Shown here: one piece after another, positions 46,535 to 59,139 of the stretch | How positions within the stretch are numbered: position 1 is the stretch's first letter | Layout of the letters: every line of letters starts with the position of its first letter | Source of the DNA: Aphrophora alni | Lineage: Eukaryota; Arthropoda; Insecta; Hemiptera; Aphrophoridae | Direction: 5' to 3' | NCBI GenBank assembly: GCA_963513935.1 | Contig: OY740776.1 | Span: 8,462,724-8,526,723 of the forward strand | DNA length: 64,000 bases | Made by a program: the position numbers and the translations under genes | Notes under the pieces: model-generated | What the model saw: only the letters and a program-made list of their open reading frames with translations | Databases searched by the model: none | Told to the model about the DNA's origin: nothing

Positions 46535-46845
46535 TAAATTTTGTTTGTTGCGTTTACTTTCAACGGTACAACCCCAATAAAAAAATATAGACCTTAAATG
46601 CTTCTGTCTATAAACGCGTACCTTACTTTCGTTTCTTTCATCGGTGTAAATAAGAATAAAACGTTTACAAAAGTCTGTAACGAAGTTGTAACTTGTAAGA
46701 ATTAAATGTAGCTAAGCAGTAATTTGTGTACCTAGTTTTCTTGGAATGGGTTGTACCGCCAAGTCAGGCTAGGGAAGCAAGTAGAAGGGAGGACACGCCC
46801 CTTACACCAGACACAATCCTAGTCTGAGGCTACTGTACCAGTGCG
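46535..46845 (+). repeat. dispersed repeat, copy 2
   Basis: Partner of 37860-38165, same orientation. Confidence 0.75.
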
Positions 46846-47344
46846 TAGCAGTAGACGGTTTTCAATTTGAATGATTTTTTTTTAAGTTAAGAAACATTAA
46901 TTTATCATAAAAAGAAATTTTATTATTTGTTATAATTGTGGTATAATTTAAAAGTTATTAAAGTCTACATAAGAATAAAATGCTATCGTTTAAACCATAA
47001 ATCGCTGTCAACACAGCCGCCATTTTATTTCTATCAACGTATTGGATATGTTCCCAATATGTACGAAAAAAATCTTACAATTTGGTTGACGCATATGTAC
47101 TTGGTGGTTGTTTAAAAATGTAAATACCTTCGTGGGACACACTGTATAAATTAACTAATACATAAATGTATTTAGACAATAAAATGTAATAATTATATTG
47201 CCCTTCGCCCTCACGCTCACAATGTTTATTGTAAAGGTGAGCGCGTCAATTGACTAAGTATCCAATAAATGTAGGCGTGTATTTTCACTTGGAAGTAATT
47301 ATAACAAACACACAGAACACAATTCTCATAAAAAAAATACGCAT
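46846..47344. other. AT-rich, no gene
   Basis: GCCGCCATTTTA at about 47018, and GGGACACACTGTATA at about 47140, which looks like the end of a TA-flanked element. Confidence 0.4.
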
Positions 47345-47393
47345 ACGTATCAGACGCGTTTCAACGACAAGGTCGTCCTCTTCAGTGATACAC
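47345..47393 (-). ncRNA. type I hammerhead ribozyme candidate
   Basis: Read on the minus strand: GTGTATCA (stem I), CTGAAGA (core CUGANGA), one G, stem II GACGAC / GTCGTT with loop CTT, GAAA (core), CGCGTC (stem III ACGCGU is self-complementary; cleavage would follow the GUC), and TGATACGT closing stem I (six Watson-Crick pairs and two wobbles). All invariant core positions are present. Very short palindromic stem III is characteristic of the dimer-forming hammerheads of Penelope-like elements and some animal satellites. The one irregularity is an extra base at the start of stem II. No Penelope-like protein was found nearby. Confidence 0.6.
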
Positions 47394-47399
47394 CAGCTA

Positions 47400-48850
47400 C
47401 ACCAACCAAACTGTATATACTGTATAGTTTTTCTCATAAGTCAAGCTAAACATTTAATTTGGAAGTAATTGATTTCTAAATTGTTTACTAACGATATCGT
47501 CGTGTCATTATTACATGGAGAGGTCCCCCCCACCCTCTCTTGCTATTTCACTAAACTAAATAAAAATTCAAGGCCGGTAGTACAATATACAGTGTCAAGA
47601 AATCATTCGACTAAACTTCAGGAATCGATTGGGGTAGGACAAAATGTACACAACTTAAGTTTCCGAATATCCGCCATTTTTTTTCTTCATTTTTTTTTTT
47701 TTTTTACAATTGAAACGTTATAATTTTGAAAATAGGAAATTGAGTTAAAATTTCGTACATTTTCAAAATGGCTTCCGTTTAAAAATTTTATAACGCGCGA
47801 GAAAGATTGTGCAATTCTACAAATCGTGCTATGAATCAATCTTTTTATACCTACACCGTCAATCTACTGTTCATTTCAATAAATACCCCCCCCCCCAAAC
47901 AGGGAAATGATTTACGATGTGTTTTGATTAATGATCCGGAGGTGGTACTAATAGAATAGTCAACATGCAACTGATAGCAACTGAATTTCCGTTGCGTTTT
48001 TTTTTTTTTTTTTTTGACACCGGACCGGTTTATCAACTTGACCTTCATTCGCGTCGTGACCTTCAAAAATAGTTGAAACAGTGATTAAAAATAATAAGTA
48101 AACAAACAAATTACATTGACTTACATGGAAAGTAAATTTTAGCTATACGCAAATTTAAAAACAAATCTTTCTATTACAGTTTTACGTAAAAAAGGATCAT
48201 ATATTAAAACGATCTATAATAGAACGACCAAGTTATTTATTTACTAAAAATATGACGTATAAGATAATCCTACAAAATTTCGACCCCATAAGGTAGCTTG
48301 TGCTACCTTCTAATTGTATTGTTAGTGTATTTATTGTGGTTTTAGGGAACTTTCTTTCATTGTAAATTAACCGCAGTGCTGCAGTGATTCATATGGTTTT
48401 TTTTCCTTCATCTCAATAAAGTTACGCAACAACTACGCTTTAAAGTTTTTATTTATTTTGCAAACGACAGGAAAGGAGAGGAAGTTTACAACAGACAAAA
48501 ATTAACTAAATTTTAAATGTAAGTGTAGGGTAATAATTTTCCTTATCATGTTGGTAAAACTTTCCGAATTATATGCAACTTTGTTTCAGAGAAACTATTA
48601 ATAATTCAGTGTTTCTTTTTTTTTTTTTTATCAGAATTTTATATAAAAACCAAAACATTTTATTAAAAGAAAAAAGAGAAAAATATCGTCTGAAAATAAA
48701 CGACAAAATTTTTCTGTTGAGTTAAATTATTACTAAACAAACGAAATTTCACAATAATTTTAAGTGACTAATAATTTTTTTTGTTCAATTAGAAAAATAA
48801 CCTATACTAAAAAATTATAAAAAACAACAAATTATTAGTACAAGTTTCTT
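47400..48850. other. AT-rich, no gene
   Basis: Contains ATCCGCCATTTT (about 47648) and C/T runs only. Confidence 0.4.
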
Positions 48851-48853
48851 ATA

Positions 48854-49193
48854 CAGAGTGTCTAAAAAATATTGTCCCAAATTTCACCAGACTATTCTTT
48901 AGGTGAAAATAAGATAAGAAGAACATTGGTCCGGAAATGCTTAGTCAAGGAAACTCTTACGATTTTTCTTGTAAAATTAAGCGTTTTTGAGCAATTCTAA
49001 TAACTTTAATTAATTTTTTTCCCCTTGGAATTCTTTTTAAAGTTAGCGGTTTTAGAGATATTTGACAAAAACATTTTAAATAACCGCCATTTTGAAAATA
49101 TATAAAAGAAGATTGTTGTTTTGTACAAAAATTTACTAAAAATTATAGCTCAATATTTCTATTTCCAAAGATATTAAGTGTTTGGTAAAAAAA

Positions 49194-49241
<48 letters not shown>

Positions 49242-49356
49242 TGGATTATTCGAAAACTAAGCATTTTCGGACAAATGTTTATTGGAACTTTTTTTTCTCA
49301 TTTTCACCTATAGAATAACCTGGTGAAAATTGGGGCAATATTTTCTACACACTCTG
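48854..49356. mobile_element. TA-flanked MITE with about 105-bp inverted ends
   Basis: TA|CAGAGTGT starts the left end and ACACTCTG|TA closes the right. Arms pair through AAAATATTG, CACCAG, ATTCT(T/A)TAGGTGAAAAT and CGGAAATGCTTAGT-like words. The interior carries an A-run of about 45. A TA duplication points to Tc1/mariner-type mobilisation in trans. Another TA|CAGGGTGT terminus begins only four bases after it. Confidence 0.75.
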
Positions 49357-49360
49357 TATA

Positions 49361-50325
49361 CAGGGTGTTTCCAAACTAAGTTCCAAAACTTCCAGGAAAT
49401 GGTTCAAAATAAGTAATAAAGTTCCTATGAACATAAATATGTCCTAAAATAGTATTCCGTGCGTCCGTGCTTCATTTTGTATTTTTTATGAAAAACAATT
49501 TTTGGAAATATTGTAGATATCGAGTTAAAATTTGGTAAACATATTTTTTATTTGACCTTTTATCTATGTAGGCCTACTATAAACCAAGACTTTGCTTTGC
49601 ATTTTAACAAAATGACGGCTGTTTAAATTTTTTAACGTCAAATATATAAAAAAATCATTAACATTAAACTTTTTAACAGCTGCCATTTTGAAAATATTCA
49701 AAACAAAATTTTTAGTACATTGATAAAAGGTCAAATACATAATATGTACAACAAATTAGGAAATCTTTGATTCAATATTTTCCAAAAAACAGAACGCAAA
49801 ATTTAATTAGCCATTAGGTTAATCGTCATTTAGTAATTGAACATTAACTAAATGTTCTAGAAACCGGCTGTCAAAATATTAGCAAAATTTATAAAAATAA
49901 TTTGGAAATTTTGTTTTTCTAGCAACTTTCAACTTAATTTTTCAGTTTAATCGGTATCGGATTTTATGTCTTAGCTAAACGAGAAAGTTTATTCAACGCG
50001 TAGACTATTAATTAAATTTGGTCTGTTTACACGCATAAAATGCGACAAAGTATTTATAAACACTCTACGATATGCACCAGTCTCCATTAAAACTCTCTGC
50101 TAATGAGTTTTCCCAGAGATTTTAACGCCGACGACAAAAAATAAAAATAAAATTTAATGAGCATATTCTCGTTGCACGGCTAAAGCACTTTACAAACCCT
50201 ACAGCAAGCTCAGTAACTCGAATAATAATAATGCAATGGCTAAGTTTATGAAATGTAGACGCGGAAAATAGTCCAGAACACGTTTTTATGACTGGATCGA
50301 TGTTACTGGAGTAGAGAGGAAGTGA
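49361..50325. other. AT-rich, diverged repeat words, no gene
   Basis: Starts with CAGGGTGTTTCC; contains GCTGCCATTTTG at 49680. No partner terminus was fixed. Confidence 0.4.
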
Positions 50326-50480
50326 TAGGTCAAAAATTCAATGTCTAGTTTTTATGAATATATCTATTTTGAGTTTACCTGATTGAAACAACTGGTTTTG
50401 AAATGATGTCTGTTTGTTGTAACTGCAATGCTCTATAGGTCAACACATAAACCGATTTACAAATTAAATACATGGGACTT
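50326..50480 (+). repeat. dispersed repeat, copy 2 of 3
   Basis: See 44850-44985. Confidence 0.55.
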
Positions 50481-50634
50481 AATATTTTGATCATATCTCG
50501 GACTTTTTTTGATAACTCAAAATTCTACCTGACATAATAAAATAAAAAGGTAATTGTCCGTAAGCATTAAGGGGTAGTTTTTGTAAAAGTCTTTTAAGCT
50601 GCAGTTTAAATTGTACAGACAAGCGCGTGAAATT

Positions 50635-51360
50635 ATAAAAGTCCTTGTTTATAAGGAAGTATCTGAAGCGGCAGGACTCAATATAAATCATCGGAAAACT
50701 AAAGTTATGAAGATGAATGCAGAAAACAGACAAGCTCTAAACTGCGATGGAGTAGAAATAGAGGAGGTCAACACTTTTTCTTACTTGGGAAGTGTTGTTT
50801 CAACAAGTGGAGGAGCTGATGATGATGTGAAGACTCGCATTAAAAAAGCAAACGCCGCTTTTGTACAACTGTACCCGATTTGGCAAAATCGAAACATCTC
50901 AAAGAAAACGAAGCTTCGCATCTTCAACACAAATGTTAAGTCTGTTTTGCTGTATGCAAGTGAGACGTGGAAAGTTACAAGTTTAATTACGTCTCGGCTG
51001 CAAGTTTTCATCAATAGGTGTCTTCGCCGTATCATGAACATTCATTGGCCTGAGATCATTACAAACGAGGATTTATGGAGAGAAACAGGTCAAAATCGGG
51101 TCAAACTGCAGATTCGAGAGAGGAAGTGGATGTGGTTAGGACATACACTGAGGAAGCCAGACGGAACTATTGAGAAAGAGGCCCTAGATTGGACCCAGCA
51201 AGGTGTCAGAAGAAGAGGTCGAACCCGAGAAACCTGGAAGAGGACCGTTATTAAAGAAGGAAAAGAGGTTAATAAGACTTGGAGAGAAGTGAAGGCACTT
51301 GCCGGAGACAGAGACAGATGGAGAGCTCTTCTGGACGCCCTATGCTCCAATAGGAGATAA
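50635..51360 (+). pseudogene. RTE-like LINE, C-terminal RT fragment
   Basis: The frame is open for about 240 codons. It starts after the catalytic YADD box: AGLNINHRKTKVMKMN, then FSYLGSVVSTSGGADDDVKT, VKSVLLYASETWKVT, INRCLRRIMNIHWPEIITNE, WMWLGHTLRKPDG and the end DRDRWRALLDALCSNRR. This order is characteristic of RTE-type reverse transcriptases. The ATG at 50611 is not a true start; the element is 5'-truncated, as is usual. No endonuclease is present. The lack of stops suggests a fairly recent copy. Confidence 0.85.
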
Positions 51361-52631
51361 AAGGAAATAAGTCAAGTTGTTTTACTGCTAAAGAGAAATC
51401 AATGGAAATGTAATACATCTTTTAACGGCTATTGAATTGTTACACAAAAACTATTTTTAAAACTTACACGCTACGCATTTCTCATTGTGTGGTTAAATTA
51501 AGTTGTATAGCCTACATCATATAAAAACTATAATATATGATTTCAGACTGCAAATCCTATCACGCCGTGTTCAAGGTAGGGGGGGGGGGGACATTATAAT
51601 TATATGACACTTTAAATTTGTCTTAGCGGCAACATATTTTTTCGTCAAATAAACATACACATTCGTAATCAGAATAACTTCTAGTTTTATTTGATACCCC
51701 ACATATAATATTTCTAAAAATACAAAACAAATTATCAACACAATACTTTTTTGTTTTTTAACTACCCCCCAAGGTCTTTTTTTTACTATAAGTGGGACAA
51801 TACAAAAAATATAAATGCAAAGTTTGAAAATATAAAGGATTTATCGTCTTGTCTGTGTAGACTGGTTGCGATTTGTGTGTGCAATTATAAGGGTCCTTGA
51901 TTTTACCTGCGTATCCTTAAACAAACTTAAAATTCTAATGTTCTTAAAACAAGTTATAACGATTTGGTTGTCGTCTTTAAAAAAAAAAAAAAATTCCTAA
52001 GACGTAATTTCTCAGCAACCGATTTCGTTCAAATTTTGATGAAATGTGAAAGATTAATAGAAATAATCGTCAAAAAAAACAAACAAACAAACTTTGACAG
52101 AATTCTGTTTTAATCAAATATGACTTTACACTGAGGACGTGATTATGCCAGAAGCGACAAAGTGAAATGATCTCACAATCATTGTACAAACATTGTCTCG
52201 TAGATTATATTATCAAACGGAAGGCAGAGAGTACATTGACGTCAAGGATAATTAATCTCTAAATAATTCCCCCTCCCCCCCCAGTATACTAATCATATTA
52301 CCGACAGGTGCTGAACACAACTGTCGTGTTATTTTATATTATAAACTGTAGAGATACTGTTTAGAATGGAAAGCTAAGGGTAGAATGCAAATTCAGAGAT
52401 AAACGGTTTATTATTTTAAATATCTAAAGGTCATGTTTACATTAGATTTATCATTTAATGTCGACTTTTTAAAGAGAGAATCTTTGTAGCAAAATTCAAC
52501 TGAATGATAATGTACACCAGGCAGAAGAGAGAAATCAAAATATTGTTTTTTCATTGTTGTTTAAAAGAAAAAAACATTTGTCTGTCATTGTCGTCTCATA
52601 AGAAAAGAATATAATTTAAAATTAAGATAAT
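51361..52631. other. AT-rich, no gene
   Basis: Holds a G-run at about 51580 and a C-run at 52270. Confidence 0.4.
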
Positions 52632-52700
52632 TAGCGTCAGGGTCAGAATAGAACAAGAGTTGGTCAAGATAGCCCTGCTATCTAAAGGTGTAGATACAGC
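52632..52700 (+). repeat. short dispersed repeat, copy 2
   Basis: See 43945-44015. Confidence 0.65.
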
Positions 52701-52959
52701 TAAGCTCGTTGGGATTGCCATGCCAGTACTCACCCCCGAGGATATAGTTTTTCTACGTTTGTCAAAAACAAAGAGAAATATAATTCTTGAACTCGTTTTC
52801 TAGCTAAGAAATTATATGTTAATTTAAAAATAGAAATTTTAAACAGTTTTCTGGTGAGGAAGATTGTGAGTTGAGGATGGATAGATAAAGTTATTTGACC
52901 TCAGGAGCGTAGTATTATTCATAAAGTTACGTGGCTCATTTTTTAAAGTGGAGTAACAG

Positions 52960-53450
52960 CAATTTTATTTATGAACATAAATTGTAACAAAAACTTAAGT
53001 ATGAACATATTTTTACTTTCATACATAGTCACCAAGAATATCCAAGCATTTGTTTAAGTCGTTGCACTAGCTTTTGTATCCTCTCATCATAGAACTCTGC
53101 CGCCTGAGCATTTAACCAGTTAGTAACAGTTTCTTTCAACACGTCATCATTTTCAAATCGATGGTGCCAGGTCAGGGCGGTAGGGGGGACGGTCCAGTAA
53201 TTCCCATCGAAAGTTGGCCAGTTGCGTCTTGGTCATTGCTAGTTTGCTACAGCGTGAGGCCGAGCTTTATCGTGAAGCAGCACGACGCCGCTAGACAGAA
53301 GTCCCCGCCGGCAGTTTTGAATAGCGCGCCTAAGCTTGGTTTGTGTTTCGCAATATCTCTCAGCATTTATGGTCATTCCTCTTGGCATAAAGTCACAATT
53401 AATTAACATGGCGACAAACAAAGCAGTGTTACGATAGAACCAACAATGGC
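52960..53450 (-). pseudogene. mariner transposase relic
   Basis: On the minus strand: NCDFMPRGMTINAERYCETQ, KLRRAIQNCRRGLLSSGVVL and LLHDKARPHAVAN (mariner has HDNARPH, where the Asp is catalytic), then after frameshifts FENDDVLKETVTNWLNAQAA, EFYDERIQKLVQRL and KCLDILGDYV, the normal C-terminal end. The upstream catalytic part is missing or scrambled. A DD34D mariner is likely. Confidence 0.85.
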
Positions 53451-53784
53451 AGAGTCATGAACTCAACTGACTGCATTGTTGGGGACTGGGCAAGACTTTG
53501 AGCGGGCGTCACGTGACCTCTCGTATTTAATACGAGCTAGGCAATACCGAGAGATCCCAGCTGAATCAACACCTTTTTCCATGTAGTCTTGGGTTAATAC
53601 ACTCTTCCATCTCACCAATCAGGGGTTTTTTTTGGATCAAATTTTGTTCTCGTCTGACCATAACGCTTTTTGAGTATTAGAAGGGGTCTTTTATGTATTT
53701 TCATCCTTTATATAAATATATATATACATAAGTCGATGATGAGCGAAAGGTTTTTGTCTTCAAACAAGAAAAATATTGTGTTGA

Positions 53785-53925
53785 AAATTAAACGTAGAAT
53801 TTCTTTGGATACATCAGTTTTGATGTTCTCTGAATCCAAAAAAGTTGATTTTGGATTGACGTCTGTCTTTCTGTCCAGTGCTCTGCAGCCCAATTGCGTT
53901 TGATTTTGATTAAATTTAGTATATT
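53785..53925 (+). repeat. dispersed repeat, copy 3 of 3
   Basis: See 44850-44985. It includes GACGTCTGTC and GATTTTGATTAAATTTAGTA. Confidence 0.5.
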
Positions 53926-54714
53926 GGTTTCTTTCCCCCCCTTTTTTTTAATAACTCAAAATGTCGTGGTAGCTGCCGTAAGAAACAAAACAGAAATTGA
54001 TTTTCTCATAACGATAGCTCCTACGAAACCTATTTGTGTTGCCAGCTCTACAAAAATGTTAGTATTATAAAGAGAAGTTAATTTAGCCCGTATATTAAAA
54101 TCCGTTAACCCGTTTTGGGTTAGACATCATTCTAAAAACTACATTTTAGGACTCAACAGACCTCAAAACGAAATTATACTCAGAAAACTCAATTCCCCCC
54201 CCCCTCTATACATGAAACACGTGGCTACCTCTCAATGTATAAATGAATCGTTGTCAACACGCTGCTATACATTTAATTTGCTAACTCACAGTTCCCCACA
54301 GAACATTGGTTATGCATAGCATGTACCCCCCCACCCTCCCCACCACAGCCGGACAAGTGTATGCAATAGGATTGTGAGCTAGAATATCCCATCCAATACA
54401 AATTATACAATTCAAGTGCAAACGTTCAAAATATCTTTATTTATAATAACAAACTGTGGACAACATATTTTTAATCCATTGTTGTTTCAACCTCTCGATC
54501 ATTACATGTTGATGGGTGACATCATGGTACTTACCCAACCCTGTAATACACAGTTCGTTTCTTGGGTTTTATAGGGTAAGTTTGTTTAAAATGGCTGTCA
54601 CGGAGGTTTTCTGAACCTTGTAATAGTGTTTACCACTGATTTCTTGACTTCGACTGGACGCTACAATGCCTCGTACAATATATATAAGTTAAAACCAACT
54701 GACTTATCACGAAA
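53926..54714. other. no gene; dispersed-repeat words
   Basis: 54530-54560 carries CATGGTACTTACCCAACCCT, part of a family also present at 34500-34925, 27950 and 58570. Confidence 0.4.
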
Positions 54715-56370
54715 TCATTGGATCCAAGAAGCCTAGAGCTATGAATTTTTTAACATGGTTTGCGGTAGGTCTGTAGACCTGTACTAAGAAAGAGTTTTGA
54801 AAATGTTTCACTCCAAGGGTGTTTTTTACCCCTAAAACATATCTCTGGACCCAGGAAGCCTAGAGCTATGAATTTTTAAACATGGTTTTGGGGTAGGTCT
54901 GTAGACGTGTACTAAGAAAGAGTTTTGAAAATGTTCCACTCCAATGGTGTTTTTTACCTCTAAAACATATCTTTGGACCCAAGAAGCCTAGAGCTATGAA
55001 TTTTTAAACATGGTTTTGGGGTAGGTCTGTTTGACGCGTAGTAAAAAAGGGTTTTGAAAATGTTCCACTCCAAGGGTGTTTTTTACCCCTAAAACATATC
55101 TCTGTACCCAAGAAGCCTAGAGCTATGAATTTTTTAACATGGTTTGCGGTAGGTCTGTAGACCTGTACTAAAAAAGAGTTTTGAAAATGTTCCACTCCAA
55201 GGGTTTTTTTTACCCCTAAAACATATCTCTGGATTCAAGAAGCCTAGAGCTATGAATTTTTTAACATGGTTTGCGGTAGGTCTGTAGACGTGTACTAAGA
55301 AAGAGTTTTGAAAATGTTCCACTCCAAGGGTGTTTTTTACCCCTAAAGCATATCTCTGTACCCAAGAAGCCTAGAGCTATGAATTTTTTAACATGGTTTG
55401 CGGTAGGTCTGTAGACGTGTACTAAGAAAGAGTTTTGAAAATGTTCCACTCCAAGGGTGTTTTTTACCCCTAAAACATATCTCTGTACCCAAGAAGCCTA
55501 GAGCTATGAATTTTTTAAACATGGTTTTGGGGTAGGTCTGTTTGACGCGTAGTAAAAAAGGGTTTTGAAAATGTTCCACTCCAAGGGTGTTTTTTACCCC
55601 TAAAACATATCTCTGTACCCAAGAAGCCTAGAGCTATGAATTTTTTAACATGGTTTGCGGTAGGTCTGTAGACTTGTACTAAGAAAGAGTTTTGAAAATG
55701 TTCCACTCCAAGGGTTTTTTTTACCCCTAAAACATATCTCTGGATCCAAGAAGCCGAGAGCTATGATTTTTTAAACATGGTTTTGGGGTAGGTCTGTTTG
55801 ACGCGTAGTAAAAAAGGATTTTGAAAATGTTCCACTCCAAGGGTGTTTTTTACCCCTAAAACAAATCTCTGGATTCAAGAAGCCTAGAGCTATGAATTTT
55901 TTAACATGGTTTTGGGGTAGATCTGTAGACGTGTACTGAGAAAGAGTTTTGAAAATGTTCCACTCCAAGGGTGTTTTTTACCCCTAAAACATATCTCTGA
56001 ATCCAAGAAGCCTAGAGCTATGAATTTTTTTAACATGGTTTGCGGTAGGTCTGTAGACATGTACTAAGAAAGAGTTTTGAAAATGTTCCACTCCAAGGGT
56101 GTTTTTTACCCCTAAAACATATCTCTGGACCCAAGGAGCCTAGAGCTATGATTTTTTAAACATGGTTTTGGGGTAGGTCTGTTTGACGCGTAGTAAAAAA
56201 GGGTTTTGAAAATGTTCCACTCCAAGGGTGTTTTTTACCCCTAAAACATATCTCTGGACCCAAGAAGCCGAGAGCTATGAATTTTTAAACATGGATTGGG
56301 GTAGTCGCGTACTAAAAAAGGCTTTAAAATGTTCCACTGCGTAGGTGTTTTTTACCCCTAAAAAAGTATC
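54715..56370 (+). repeat. about 127-bp tandem repeat, 13 copies
   Basis: Constant words: AAGCCTAGAGCTATGAA, AATGTTCCACTCCAAGGGTG and TTTTTTACCCCTAAAACATA. Two main subtypes differ in the middle (TTTGCGGTAGGTCTGTAGAC versus GGGGTAGGTCTGTTTGACGC) and are mixed along the array; a third type combines the halves (54900, 55915). Overlapping small frames are by-products. Confidence 0.95.
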
Positions 56371-56489
56371 ATAGTTTTGTTATTTATAGGTCGATTTTGA
56401 GCGAAATTGCTGTTTTGTTGTAATTTGGACATAATTTATTTCCATAGTACCACAATTAGGGTTGTGCTAAGAAAAAAATATTTCTTTAA

Positions 56490-57440
56490 AAGTTGCCATT
56501 CGGTTCCTCATGTCAGTGCCTCGGGCCCCGATGGCAGGCCCGATTCTATAACTGGGCAACATGGACACATGCCCAGGGGCGCAAGCGTACAAGGGGCGCA
56601 AGGGTTTTGGGTCATACATTTTTTTTATAATTGAAAAAATTTCAACCTTATTTAGGTAGTATAATATGTCGATAAAAGTTTATAAATTAAAAAAACTATA
56701 GAGCTGAAAAATCAAAATTTTAAGGTAGCACAACCATTCTTCAGATCTTTCTGATCAATTTGGTAACATTTCCATGCTTATCGGTTAGAAAATAGCGTCT
56801 GAAACAGAAAACTCGCTTTGCCCCCTTTTCACCCATAGTAGTAAGTGTAAGGCATCTTAATTATTGTCCTTATACTTCAACGTATAATTTTTATCATTAG
56901 TGAGAGAGTATTGTTTCTCCTCTCAATAAATAGTCTACATTCTCAGGCTCAGCCTGCATGACAATTTCTAGGAAACCTAGAGCGTCTAGTGTTTGATATT
57001 CTCACGCACTCACGGTTGGACTAAACAAATATGGAAATATGACTCGACTGGACAGCAGTTCTCCGTAAAACTTGAGTGAATTGGCAATTATTGTTAAGAA
57101 CTATATTTTAGGGTGGGTGGGTGGTCCGTGATACTATAAAATACAAGGTTGTTATGTTGTGACGTCAATCATAACACCTACGCCTGTAACTGCAGTAATA
57201 ATACTTGCAAGTTTTTACAGTCGGTTGCCAGTCCGGGACACGACGGGTCCATAGGTGGTGGATAATGGAAAGACTTACCGACTCACCAACTAAAAGGAGT
57301 TCGGTGGAGTTAAGTTAGAAATCCCTCTCGAACCAAAACTGGCAAAGATGAATTAATCGGGGGGGGGGGGGCAAATCTCTTTAATTTGCCCAGGGGCGCT
57401 ACAAGAGTTAAAAACGGGCCTGTCCGATGGGTCTCAAAGT
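56490..57440. other. possible inverted-terminus element, GC-rich ends
   Basis: GATGGCAGGCCCG near 56530 and CGGGCCTGTCCGATGG near 57415 are inverted. ATGCCCAGGGGCGC (56571) and TTGCCCAGGGGCGC (57387) are in direct orientation, which confuses the picture. No protein is seen. Confidence 0.35.
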
Positions 57441-58160
57441 GCTACGCTTATATCGGTGACTAGGCCCTGTCGGGTATCGTAACTGTACAACATTGTATTG
57501 TACGTTTTATTGTCAGACTTGTAGTTTAAATTTTTAACAAGTTTTCTACAAAAAGGTACTTTAAAACTGATACATCCCCTAAGAACTTGACGACAATTTT
57601 TATGACTCATAACTTTCTCTGTACTGCTTGGGTGAAAAAGTAAAAGACTGAAGGTGTTATACAAGTGTTAAGAATATATGTTGGAAGGGAAAAAAGTTAC
57701 AAAAGATGTGTTACAAACAAAACAAGAAATGAGGCAATTCAAATTCAAATTTTGAAGGGAAAAAAAATGTAACAATTAATTCGGACATGCACGAAGACAA
57801 AAGGATTATTGAAAACAAGAGCGAAAGAAGGAACCAAACAATCATCTAGAAAGAGTGCAACAAATACATAAAACAAAATATAAAAGATCAAAACTGTAAA
57901 CAAATATAAAAGTAGGCAACAGAAGAAATTAGAGAACTGTTGAAATAAATTAATTCGCTATTTGAAAACTTATCTATGAAAAACAAAAATAGAAAATGTG
58001 AAAACTTATATATACTCACCAGCCTTTTCACAGAGTGCATGTCTTTGGCGATTCAATTAAAGTTGGCAATACTGAAAAAGACAAAACCATAAAAAAATGG
58101 TTAGATATTAAACAAATAAGTTATATATATATATTTTTATTATTATTATTATTTTTTTAT
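57441..58160. other. AT-rich, no gene
   Basis: Contains TA-rich microsatellite at 58120-58165, which may be the tail of the next element. Confidence 0.4.
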
Positions 58161-58164
58161 TATT

Positions 58165-58455
58165 ACAATCTTAATCCATAGATTAAATAAGTAATACATA
58201 TAACATAAAATAACATGTATTAAACCTAGATATTAACTAAGTCCTGCGGTTTATGACGCTTAAGTCGTCTTTTGACATATTCCACGTCTAAAAGTTGGAT
58301 AGCTTCCACGTTCACATGTCGATGAAGTCTCTTTTCATGGCGAGAAGCGCAGTCTTGAAAATTACCTCATACACACTTTTTAGGTTTAGTTGAGAATGAA
58401 GGTCATCATTCCTTTGGTACCATCTTCCTTTACCAAAGGAACAAATATATGGTAA
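58165..58455 (-). pseudogene. Jockey-like LINE, 3' end only
   Basis: Minus-strand pieces GRWYQRNDDLHSQLNLKSVY and, after a frameshift, RLHRHVNVEAIQLLDVEYVK and RRLKRHKPQDLVNI-stop match the Jockey C-terminus, with the same order as 35523-36245 but clearly a different copy. It ends in an A/T-rich tail. Confidence 0.75.
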
Positions 58456-58469
58456 ATATTTACTGTACA

Positions 58470-58830
58470 CATTTTCTCACGCACAATTTAGAATCCTAAG
58501 CAATAAAAGTGTTTGATCATCCATGAAATCCCGCGGGATATAAAAGCAGTTTAAACAAGTTGATTGCCGCCATCGTGGTACTTGTCCAGCACCAAAATAT
58601 AACGTAAAACGAGTAAAACCTCTAAATGTAATGTTATATTGTATTGATAGTGTTATCCAGCAGGGTAAGCTTGTTTTATGTACCTCATAGCCCATATATG
58701 AAAGATCCCATTTGCTTCGCTCACGTCAGTATCTAGGCCCTGGTGGGCATTGAAGCTGTACCCACTACAGTTGTATCAGTGACCCAGCCCTGCCAAGAAT
58801 ATCACATTATGAGATCAAACGTCGAAATTA

Positions 58831-58863
<33 letters not shown>

Positions 58864-59135
58864 GATAACCTCTCTATTTTTGTCAACGTGACTGGTACCA
58901 TTAGGTGCAGAATTTAAATTTGTATCTAACTTAATGTACGGAGTACCAAATAATACGTTTCAAAATGGCGGTTAAATATTTTAACGACAACTTCGAGCTA
59001 TTTTCATTTAAAATATTTAAATGAGCGCCGTTTCGAACAAGCTGATTATTTTTTTAGTATTTTTGGATGCAATAGTTTCTGCTTGTTTCAACGAATGTAC
59101 GTATGAGTTGTTCCTATTTGTTCTTCATTTCCTTT
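58470..59135. other. dispersed-repeat fragments and a T-run
   Basis: CGCCATCGTGGTACTTG (58568), TTATCCAGCAGGGTAAG (58652), a pure T-run of about 33 (58829-58861) and CAAAATGGCGG (58960). Confidence 0.45.
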
Positions 59136-59139
59136 ATTG

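Noticed and set aside
53708..53903. Overlapping frames on both strands
   Set aside because: Fall in a dispersed repeat with no recognised domain.
55004..55968. Chain of 62-65 codon frames beginning MEHFQNSFLV
   Set aside because: One per 127-bp unit, not a multiples-of-three period; no protein family recognised.
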